Below the pieces are notes generated by a model. The model was given only the letters and a program-made list of their open reading frames with translations, did not search any database and was not told the origin of the DNA. From positions 175,013-239,012 of the forward strand of contig CAJNDS010002467.1 in assembly GCA_905221605.1 (NCBI GenBank): 64,000 bases of DNA, given 5' to 3'. This stretch comes from Symbiodinium natans. Its lineage: Eukaryota; Sar; Dinophyceae; Suessiales; Symbiodiniaceae. Position 1 is the stretch's first letter. Each line of letters starts with the position of its first letter. Made by a program: the position numbers and the translations under genes. Shown in pieces: positions 1 through 10,900 of this stretch.

Positions 1-176
1 CTCCATATACTAGTAATACATCATTCATCAAGAAATACATAACTACACATAGCACTAAGCGCCAAGACCCAAAGCCATAGGCTACAGGCCTAACATCACA
101 ACCCGTGAACCCTGAGCCCTGAACAATCACCGGAATTCTTGCGCAGGTTACATCGCTCCGGTTTGTTTGTTTTTTT

Positions 177-335
177 CTCTCCGTCTCTCTTGCTCTCTCT
201 CTCTCTCTTTCTTTCTCTCTCTCTCTCTCTCGTTTTCTTTCCTTCTCCCGCTCTCTCTGTCTCTCTCACTCTCTCTCCCTCTCGTTCAAGGTCTTTCTCT
301 CTCGCTCTCTCTCTCTTTCTCTCTTTCTCTCTTGC
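177..335 (+). repeat. CT-rich polypyrimidine tract before an exon
   Basis: About 160 bases of almost pure C and T (CTCTCT and CTTTCT runs) end in TTGCAAG immediately before the coding island at 339. It looks like an exaggerated polypyrimidine tract in front of a 3' splice site. The Ser/Leu/Phe-rich open frames across it are translations of simple sequence and are not proposed as proteins. Confidence 0.8.
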
Positions 336-338
336 AAG

Positions 339-1913
339 GAAGAAGCACGGCGTCGACCTGAGCAAAATGGACTGGTCCACCATCTTCGCCACCTTCCGAG
401 GCTGGATGGGGTCCTCTCAGTTCAGGGTCTAGGGAATCCAAGGTCTAGGGTCTAGGGTCTAGGGTCTAGGGTCTAGGGTCTAGGGTCTAGGGTCTAGGGG
501 TCAAGGTTTAGGGTTTAGGGTTTGGGGTGTGGGGTTTGGGGTTTGGGGCTTAGGGCTTAGGGTTTAGGGTTTAGGGTTTCATTGTGGTACCTTGCCGGTG
601 GTCCCTTGTATAGCTCAAGTGCGCGAGCCCTACATTCGGGGCACCCAAAAGGGGGAACCACGAAACGAGAGAACTTCCACGGGCGAAGGACAGCCCCTCG
701 CAAGCCTCCTTGCAAGCATCAACTGGGGCCCGCCAAAACCCTAAGCACCCGTCAGAAGCTCGGCGGTGTAGGAAGGAGGATGTCTTGCTCCTAAACCCTA
801 AACCCCTTTCCCCAAGGATCCATGTACCTGTATAGCCTATACAGGTACATGGATCCTTGGGGAAAGGGGTTTAGGGTGGATATACTTGGACCTTAAAGGG
901 GTTCCCATACAGTAGCTTGAGGGCCCAAGTATCTACTACATAAGCCAATGGATCCTTCGGGTTCCAGGCTATCGTCGGTCAAGAGGGCCACCAGGGGACA
1001 GATCCCGGAACGCCCACCGCCTCGTTTCGCACACTTCGGGTCGAGGTCAAGCCAGAAACCCTGAAAGCTTTCCTTTTCAACCCTAAACCCTAAACCCTAA
1101 CCCTAAACCCTAAACCCTAAACCCCAAACTCGCAAGGCCAGCTGATGGACACGCTGACGGCACCTCGGCTACGGTTCGCCACGGGGCCCTAAGGAGCCCC
1201 AGGTTCCTTAGAGTTTAGGGTTTAGGGTTTAGGGTTTAGGATTTAAATTAGGGTTTAGGGTTTAGAGTTTAAGGTGTGGGGTTTGGGGTTTGGGGTTTAA
1301 GGTTTAGGGATTGAGGTTGCGTAAAAATATCCTGAGCCCTTCTGAAAGCAGAGGCCGTCATCGCCTTCTCGGAGGGCATCGTGCTCACGTCGCTGATGTT
1401 CTTCTTCTGCCTCTACGCGCTGCTGCCGAATCCGCATGACAAGAGGCCGCCTCGCATTTCCAAACCCCAAACCCTAAACCCTAAACCCCAAACCCTAAAC
1501 CCTAAACCGCAAACCCTAAACCCCAAGCCCGAAGAACAGCCGAAACAAGCCTGGGCATACAAGGTTTGTAAACCCTCGGCCAGAACTCAAGTGTTCAGTT
1601 CCCGAAACGATGGCAAGTACCTGTCCTGGTTCCCAAAGTACGAGGGCCCTATGGTCGCTTCTCAAAATCATGGTCCCTTTTGGGGTTACAGTTATAAGGC
1701 GGCCCCTTATTTTTTTTAGGTTACCCAAAAAGGGACCATCATTTTAGGAACTGACCGTATGCACATACACCTTGGGGACCACATGAACCCTAGTAGGGTT
1801 TATGGTTCACATACCTGAATAGGAATTATACTAGTTTAGGGTTTATGACCTCAAGTTTAGGGTTCATTTGCCCCCCCCCCCCCCAAAGTATGTACATATA
1901 TATATATATATAT

Positions 1914-1948
<35 letters not shown>

Positions 1949-4900
1949 CATATATATACATATATATATATATATACAATATGTACATGTCAACAGAGAC
2001 CCCCCAGCATAATTTCGAGAACTGACTCCGCTGACAAGATCAACGAACCCAAACATCCTTCAAGCTCCCTTATTGGGATTCGTTCTCTATCTGGGTTTAG
2101 GGTTTAGGGTTTCCGGTATTCGATAGTACCAATATAATGCTAAAGACGAATGTACAATATACCGTGTTCTGTAAAAAACATAATATGGATACACATGCAC
2201 TCTATTATTATACATACATATATATATATGTATGTATTTATTCATTTATGTATTTACCTTTGTGTGTAAAAGTGTACATCCGGTGTAAGGTGTAAGACTT
2301 ATATGGCTTACCGTTTTGGGTGTTTTTTGCGCGAAGCCAAAGGGCCCTTCCCTGACACGATTATAAGACGGCCCCTAGCATTTAGAGTTCCCAAAAAGGA
2401 TGGAAAAAAGGGGTTGAGGGTTTTAGGGTTTAGGGTTTAGGGTTTTTAGGGTTTAGGGTTTTTAGGGTTTAGGGTTTAGGGTTTAGGGTTTAGGGTTTAG
2501 GGGCCATCATGTTGAGAACTCTCCAGAGGTGTTGCTGAAGATTTCAACGCCTTGATGCCTAGGGGTTCTAGGGAAATATAAGGGCCATATTAGGAGGATA
2601 TTAAGGGGAACCTTTAGGGGTACAGCCTTAGGGGTACGAGTCTTCATCTCAAACCCTAAACCCTAAACCCTAAACCCGAAACCCTGATGCGCACAAGGAG
2701 ACGCAAGCAGGGCATCAAGCACCTGATGCAGCGATACCTGCTTTGGAAGACGATCTCGAGCGCCGTGCCGCCTAGCCGAGTTCAACCTCGGTGGCTTTAG
2801 GGCTTAAAGGGATTTGGGGGTAGGGTTTAGGGTTTCGGGTAGGGTTTAGGGTTTCGAGTTTAGGGTTTAGAGTTTAGGGTTTAGGTTTTGGGGCTTAGGG
2901 TTTAGGGGTAAGGAGTAGGCTGCTAGGCGGCTTCTACTTCTGAGAGGGCCCCTCACCCCCCCCCCCTCCCCCCTCCCCCCTCACACCCTTACTTCAGCTA
3001 GTGGACTATTGGCTCATGATCTAGGCAAACTATGCCAAACTCCTGGCCTTGGCGGTTTATGGCCGCTTAGGTCATGAGTAGGTAACCTTGCAGTTTGTCT
3101 CTGGGTGCTATGAGCCCCTTTCAACCTCCATAGGTCAACCCTTCTGCCCCTTAGACACCCCAACCCCCGAAACCCTAGAACCCCTTAAGCCCTAAACCCC
3201 CCAAACCCTCATGGCCAGACATTGTCTGCTAGACCGGCGTCTGCTTCCTTCTGTTCAACAACCGCACGCGACCCAACAACCCGTTCCTTCTAAAACCCTA
3301 AACCCTAAACCCTAAGCCCTAAACCCTAAACCCTAAACCTCTTTCCCCTGAAACACCACGCCGCCTTGAGCCCTTAACTCAAAGCGCCCGAAGCGTACTG
3401 GTTCCCAGTGGGGAATGAGGGGGTTTAGGATTAAGGGTTTAGGGTCTAAGGTTTAGGGTTTAGGGTTTAGGGTCTAGGGTTCAGGGTTTAGGGTTTAGGG
3501 ATAATAATCCCTTAAAGGGTGATACTGTACAGGCTGAAAAAAGGTGCCTAAACCCCTCATTCCCTACTAAGAGCCAGTAGGCAAACCCCTAAACCCCAAA
3601 CCCCAAACCGTAAACCTCCAAAAAACGACCTTGCCCAGCAAAAAATTGACCTTGCCCAGAAGAAAATGACCCGGAAATATTTTTTACTGGACAAGGCCAT
3701 ATTTTTACTGGGCAAGGCCAGATTTTCACCGGGCAAGGTCATTTTTTTACTGGGCAAGGTCATTGTTTTTTTTTTACGGGCAAGGTCATTTTTTGGCTGG
3801 GCAAGTTTTTTTTTTTGCTGGGCGAGGTCGTTCTGTAAGCGAAATATGTTCTTAATGTTATGGGATTCTCTGGGCGGGTGGGTATTTTTCTGGAGTAATT
3901 GCTTGACTAGTGGACTAGAATGCTTGGACTTGAGATGCTGAACCCAAACCCCTAAACCCTAAACCCTACGGGTTAGGGCCTAACCCTAAACCAGGATTGG
4001 TGCTGCTGTCGGCTTCTGCTTGTACTTCATGCGCGTAGATCTGGCCTTTGAAGCTCCGTCTGCAGTAGACCCCTAAATGCCTAAACCCCCTAAATGGGGA
4101 TTAGGCTTTAGGGCTTAGGGGTTAGGGTGTAGGGTTTAGAGTTTAGGGTTTAGGGTCCGAAAATACGGGTACCCCTTATATGCCCCAAAAATACTATAAT
4201 CCGCTTGAAAGGAACCCAAACAAAGGGTACCCCTAAACGCCTAAACCCCCAAATCTCTAAACGCGGAACCCCCTAACAACCCTAAGGGTGTGGCACTAGC
4301 AGAGCATGACCTCTACCGAGGTCGTCTCCCTTATTCCCAAAGCCTCAAAACCCCAAAACCCCTAAACCCCTAAACCCTGAAGCCCTTAAACCCTTAAACC
4401 CTTGAACCCTAGGCCCTAAAACCCTAAACCCTAAACCCTAAGCCCTACAACCCTAAAACCCAAGCCCCAAAACCCTAAAAGCCCGAAACACTAAACCCCA
4501 GATCCTAAAACCCTAAACCCTGCAACCCTATAAACCCCTGTCCGACTTCGGTGACGTCTATGCAAGCTCCAGCACGGTGTGCCAGGCCAGCCCCGAGGGA
4601 TTGTGGGATGCGATGGCGCTGGAGATGGATACGAGAGACGGCGTTCGTCACATGACGCTCGCCGAGCGAAGGGGTCTATCCTAGTCGGACCTCCCTGTCG
4701 CAGCTCCCCGCCGGGTTGAGCAAAAGTCTGTAGATGGATCCGGAGATTCGTGCGCTTTACCGGGCTGATGTCGGAGGATGATCCGCCAGCGGAGGTAGGG
4801 GAATTAGGTTCAGGGTTTAGGGTTCGGATCTAGGGTTTAGGGTTGAGGGTTAAGGGTCCTTATTCAATCCCTTAAAGGCTATAGCATGGGGGGATATAAG

Positions 4901-7900
4901 TTACCTCATTTCCTCATACCCCTACTTAGAACCAGTAGGCTAAGTCAGGGCATGCTTTGGCCAATTTCTTGGCTTTAGGGTTGTATGGTTTGGGTGTGAG
5001 GATTTAGGGCTTAAGCGCTGTAAGGTTCTGGGGTTGAGGCTTTTAGGGTTTAGGGTTTCCGGCTTTACGGGTTTAGGACGTAGGGTTTTAAGGTTCCAGG
5101 TGATTAGGGTCCAGGGTGTTAGGGCTTCCCCGACCAGAGTAGGAGGACACTGCCTATTTAACGGAGCCAGTTTCGTCTAAGTTCCTTCACCAGAACCTCA
5201 AGCCTTAAACCCCAAACCCCAAACCCGAAACCCTAAACTTCCTAAACCCTAAACCCTAAACCCCAAGCCCTAAACCCTAAACCCTAAACCCTAAACCCTA
5301 AGCCCTAAACCCTAAACCCCGCACCACAGACTCCCCACTCAGCGAAGCACCTTTTACTTCCTTGCTCCGGCCAAGAGGTTTTTGGCATGTTGACCTTCGT
5401 TTTGAACTTCATTCCGCTCCCTGGCGGCGTTTGAGGGTTTAGGGTTTAGGGACCTTGGTTTGAGGATCACTGGCGTGTTTTAGCTTTTAGGGTTTGTTTT
5501 CATTTTCGTAGCTTTTTCTTTTGGGGGGGGCGGGGGGGGTGGGTGAGGGGGGGGGGTTCTTGCAAATAGCGGTTACGTACCGTATTGTTGGGTGCATACT
5601 CTAGCCATGCAAAGCCCATGTGAGAAACCCTAAACCTAAACCCTAAACCCTAAACCCTAAACCCTAAACCCTAAACCCTAAACCCTAAACCCCAACTTCG
5701 CTGCAATCCTTGAGTTCGGAAGCCCTTGCATCCTGAGAAGCCCCAAACCCGTGGAGGGTTAAGAGTGGGGATGTTCGCCCTTATACGATCAGTCCCTAAA
5801 AGAGATTATACCCTAAGGCTCTTGGGTCCTCAAAACCCTAAGAATTGAGACCCCAGAACCCTCCTTAGGAGGTACCAGTCCCTCTGTAGGAGGGTCCATG
5901 GAGCCTTAAGGTAATAGAGGGTACTGTACTCCCTATGAAGGAAAGGTAGTATAAGGGTGAACATCCCAAACTAAAGCCAAATTGTGCTTTAAGTGCTGCG
6001 CCGTGAGTCTTCAAGATGTCTTCTTGATTATTTGGGGGTTTAGGGTTTAGGGTTTAGGGTTTAGGGTTTAGGGTTTAGGGTTTAGGGTTTAGGGTTTAGG
6101 GTTTAGGCCCCCCCGCCCAAATAGTAGGATTCCCCTATAATAAGGGACCCCAATAAGGTACCCCCCCCCCCTCCCCCCATTTCGTAAACTCCCATATCTG
6201 TCATGATTGGTATGTATCATGTGTAATCTTTCTATACTAACAGTCCATCATAGTGATTAGAGTACCCCCTATTATAATCCCTATTCAGGACTGTTAAAGT
6301 TAGTAGAAGGGGGAGCATCCCAATGCTTATTCTTATTTATTTCATGATTTTAATGTGTTTGTGGCAGGGGGGGGGGCTTGCGGCGTGGCAGAAGGATGTT
6401 GAGCTTAGGGCTTGTTGGTAGGGTTTTGAGTTCGCAGGCTTACAGCCTAAACTCGCAGGGTTTAGGGCTTAGGGTTTAGGGTTCAAAGTTTAGGGTTCGA
6501 GCGGTGACACCCCTTGGAGCCTGGAGGAACGTGGGGGCTGCCATTGCCGAACTCCTGCCGGTTCCTTTAGTCTTGCAACCTGGCTGCGTCAAGAAACTTG
6601 AAATAAGAGGGTTTAGGGTTTAGGGTTTAGGGTTTAGGGTTTCTGCTTTAGGGTTTAGGGTTTAAGGTTTAGGGTTTAGGGTTGGGGTTTAGGTTTGAGG
6701 GTTGAGAGTTTAGGGTTCACGGTTTTCGGTCTAGGGTTGCGGATTGCCATGTTGGCCCAATGCCCAATGTTGGCTTGATGTAAGTTGGGAGGGTTGTCGG
6801 GTTTCGCCCCTTAGGTTAGTCGTTGTTTTGCATAGCAAGGAGGATGGGGGGGGGGGGGGGGAGTACGTTAGCAACTACCATTTCCATTTTCTAACCATGC
6901 ACCACCCCCTAGCACCCAAACCATAGGGGGGGGGGGGCCATCGGGTGGTGCCAAATGAGAATGGAAATGGTATACGCTAACTGAGTATAGGCTCCGAAAA
7001 GAATAAGGACCGGGCTTAGGGTTTAGACCCTATAGGGTTTAGGGTTTTAGGGTTGCAGGCTCGTGTTCAAAGCTGTACGGGAAGCACACTGCAGGACTGG
7101 GGTTAGCAGCACCAGCCAGAATATGGGACCATGAATATACAGCGAGTTAACATGGGAGCCTGTCAAAAATGGGAGGGGGGGGGAGGCGGGGGCAGCCTTT
7201 TTGGGTTTTTTCCATGATCAGGGGTCGTGCTTTCTGAAGGGTGCAGGATGAAGGATTGCCTTAGGGGCTTTGTCATGCGATTCGGGGACTCTGATTCTAA
7301 ACCCTAAACCCTAAACCCTAAACCCTAAACCCTAAACCCTAAACCCTAAACGGTTGGTGAGTACGTCACTGCCACATGGGCCTCCAAAGGCTCGATCCGG
7401 GCAGGACCGTCAGCGAGGCCTGCAATCCTCTGGGCGTGGGGTGGTTCGGTAAACCCTCCGGATTCTGGGCTAAACCCTAAACCCTAAACCCCAAACCCCA
7501 AACCCTAAACCCTAAACCCTAAACCCTAAGCCCTAAGCCCTAAACCCTAAACCCTACCTGCATCCATTCAAGCCTCGGACCAGGTTTGGGCACTGCGGTC
7601 TCTTTGGGGATGTTTGGGACTGTGGGTGCCTTGAGTTTAAGGTTTTAGGGTTTGGAGGCTTTTGGGTTTCGGGTTTCGGCTTTTTGGGTGTTTTGGGGGG
7701 GGGGGGGGGGGGGGGGGTGCTATTGGGGCGTAGATTTGTAGGGATTGGGTTAAGAATTTAGGGTTAGGGTTTCGGCATTGGTGAAAGGGCATCAGGGCAG
7801 TGTTTCTGTCAGCGTTGCGCTTGCGGCTGGCACGCGCCAGCACAGTACAAAAGCAGACAACACCTTCTCACTTAGGAGCTCGCATGCATTCCTAGCTGGC

Positions 7901-10900
7901 TTACTGTCGCTACGTGGTGATGCTGCTGTTAGAAGTGTTAGTGCTGTGCTCAGGCGTTCTTCGTCTTCCTCATCCCATTCATCATCCACAACGTGCCGGC
8001 TCCCCAGAAGTGTCCTCCGGAAAACATCAAGATTCACGGCTGATTTCAAGAGACCGGAAACCCTAAACTCTCAATTGGTGACTCCGGGGGCGGAGGGGGG
8101 GTAACGGGGGTTGAGGTGGTCCGAGGTTGGGTCTTGATCACGGCCTTTCCCCAACTGCTTCGGACTTAGGATCCGTCCGATCGTCCTCTCCTCCCTGCAC
8201 TGTCTTTCTCTCTGCCTCTGCCTCTGCCTCTGCCTCTGCCTCTGCCTCTGCCTCTGCCTCTGTCTCTGTCTGTGTGTGTGTGTGTGTGAAACCCTAAACC
8301 CTAAACCCTAAACCCTAAACCCTAAACCGTGGCTCCTCTCTCTCTCTATCCCTCTCCCTCCCCCTCCCTCTCCCATGAGGCTAGGATGCGTTCTGGAGAA
8401 CAAGCTGCTGCAGCATGGTGCGCCCGCTGCTTGTGGGAGGGCTGTGGTTTCATCCACCTGGGGTGTTTTCAATAAACAAATAAGTGTATATACATATATA
8501 TATATATATCTATCTTTACATATATGTATATATAATATGTACATAGTTGTATATCTGCATATACATGTACGTATGCATGTTAGATCTGGCCATTTCCCAA
8601 AATACGGGTACCATGCCTCCAACACAATTCCCCCCCCCCCTCCCAACAAAAAGTAAAAACAAAATATAAGCCTATTTCTGGACACTTTTCACCCATGCTT
8701 CAGCCGTAATTGTTCTACGGCCAGGTAAGGTGAACTTCAAAATGTGCTGAGGGTCTAGGGTTTGGGGTTTAGGGTCCGTAGAGCCTTAGGAGAAATGGTA
8801 AGAAGCGTTTATGGTTCCAAGCCACCTTCACCGATTTCGCCAAGGCCTTAACCCTCCAGGCGGCTTAGGGTGTGTTTGGGTTGAGGGTTTTAGGGTGTTA
8901 TAAGGTGTAGGATTTACCTTGGTCATCCAGAACCTGGTCTTTCGTGGTGCTCTATGTACAAATCGACATGAGTTGTAGGACCCAACAAAAATGTGGGTTC
9001 TGGACATCTGAGGCAGCCCTCAAACCTACCTAGACTCCCTAAAGCCTTCCAAAACCCCAAAGCCATCACGCTTGGGCCCTGGGTCATACCCAAAACCCCT
9101 ACCCCTAAACCCTAAACCCTAAACCCTAAACCCTAAACCCTAAACCCTAAACTCCCCAAACCCTAAACTCCCTAAACCCTGAACCCTAAGCCCTAAAATC
9201 ACACCACCGGAGAGGCTTGGACTTGCACCCGCTCATCGTGGTCATCGCTCTCACCTTCTGGAGCTCCGTACACGGCTGAGACGGTTTTTGTTTGAAGGGT
9301 TTGTTTAGGGTTTGGGGTTTGGGGTTTAGGGTTTAGGGTTTAGGGTTTAGGGTTTAGGGGTTAGGGGTTAGGGGTTCAAGGCGTAGGGTTGAGGGTTCAG
9401 GGTTGATGGTCTACAGGGTTTAGGGTTGAGGGTCTAAGGCTTGGGGAAAACGGAGGAGGGCATGGGGCTTAGGCTTCAAGATTTAGGGTTGCGGTTTAGG
9501 ATTCAAGGTCTAGGGTTGAGGGCATAGGGTTCTTGTTTGAGGGCATAGGGTTCAGGATTCAAGGTTTAGGGCTGAGGGTTTAGGGTTCAGGGATCAGGGC
9601 TTTGCACAGCCTATTTATCGTCCTCAATTCGAACGTTGTTTTGTTGGGTGGCGTGCGTCCTTTTTCTGTTAGGGCTGTATGGAGACGATGTTGGTAACCA
9701 TGTGGGCTCCTACTTTACACCCTAGACCTCAAGCTGTGACAAGGTACACACGCTTTGTAGTACTTCTACTCCAGGTTAGTTAGACCATGGCCTGTCAGTG
9801 TCCTCCTGACCGTGCTTGTTATGTTACATCCCAGCAATGATATGCACCCTAAACCCTTCGTCCCAAACCTTGCCTCCATTTACCAACAGCCAGGAGCACG
9901 CACGTGCACCTTAAGTTGCAAACCCCCAAACCCCCCCTCCCCCCCTCATTCTGAGGGTACTTTTATGGTCCCTTAATATGGTCCTTTCCCTTCTTTAGAG
10001 GGTTCTGAAGTATGGGCCTTGGGGTTTTACAGGGTATATAAGTGGTATAAAAGGGGCCCCCCTTTAAAGGCCCATATTCAACGACGGTGTAACTGCTTTT
10101 AGACATATGCGGAATCTCGATATCTCAATCAGCCAAGCAGCCAAAACAGCCTGAACCCCAAACCCTAAACCCTAAACCCTAAACCCTAAACACTAAACCC
10201 TAAAGCCTAAAGCCTAAACCCTAAACCCTAAACCCTAAACCGCCACGCAGGACACCCGGGGTTCAAGGTTAAGCCATGACCATCATACGCGGGTTTCCGA
10301 AAACCGGGGTACCGTTTTGGGGGGTCGCCTTAAGGGGATTCTTTTCTATTTGGAGTATAAATGGGGTACCACTAGTTTGGGAAATATCCACATGAGAAGC
10401 TTTCCATTGTTCATGCTGGAGATCGTAGAAGCAGGATTGTATTTGTAGAAGAAAACTTGCTAAAAACCAAGGAAATTATCAGAAATAGATTTATCTGCTG
10501 AGATTATAAAAGCTTTGGAGCCATTTTTCCGCGGGGCGTATAGGTCCGGGTGGGCTACAGGAGCTATAGCCGCGTAGAACCGCAACCCTGCCACCTACAC
10601 ACCCTGAGCCGGTTTTTAGGGCTAGTGAGGTGTCAGCGGTTGGGGCCTAGGATTTTCGGGTTCAGGGTGTAGGGTGCACTTCTCAGAGATTAGGTCAACC
10701 GATGGGTTACGGGTCTAGGGTTTCAGATGGGGTTAATGTTTTTAATGCCCTGAACCCTGAGATTAATGCAATATGGGTTACTTGGTTACCCCTAATCTCT
10801 AACCGATGGACCCCCATGACATCCCAGAATCCACAAACCTTGAAGCCCTAAAGCCCCTAACCCTACCTACTTAGAAGCTCTTTTGAAATCGTAAGTCTGC

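Noticed and set aside
96-432. Ser/Leu/Phe-rich and Arg/Glu-rich frames on both strands
   Set aside because: Translations of the CT microsatellite; only the part after 339 has coding character.
1826-2107. Tyr/Ile repeat peptides here and at 8375-8685, 31223-31462, 36744-37030 and 38309-38610
   Set aside because: Produced by TATATA microsatellites.
7792-8049. Minus-strand frame with an acidic DEWDEEDEE stretch
   Set aside because: It begins at TTG and overlaps the + strand exon 7954-7992, which fits the AI-2E gene in phase.
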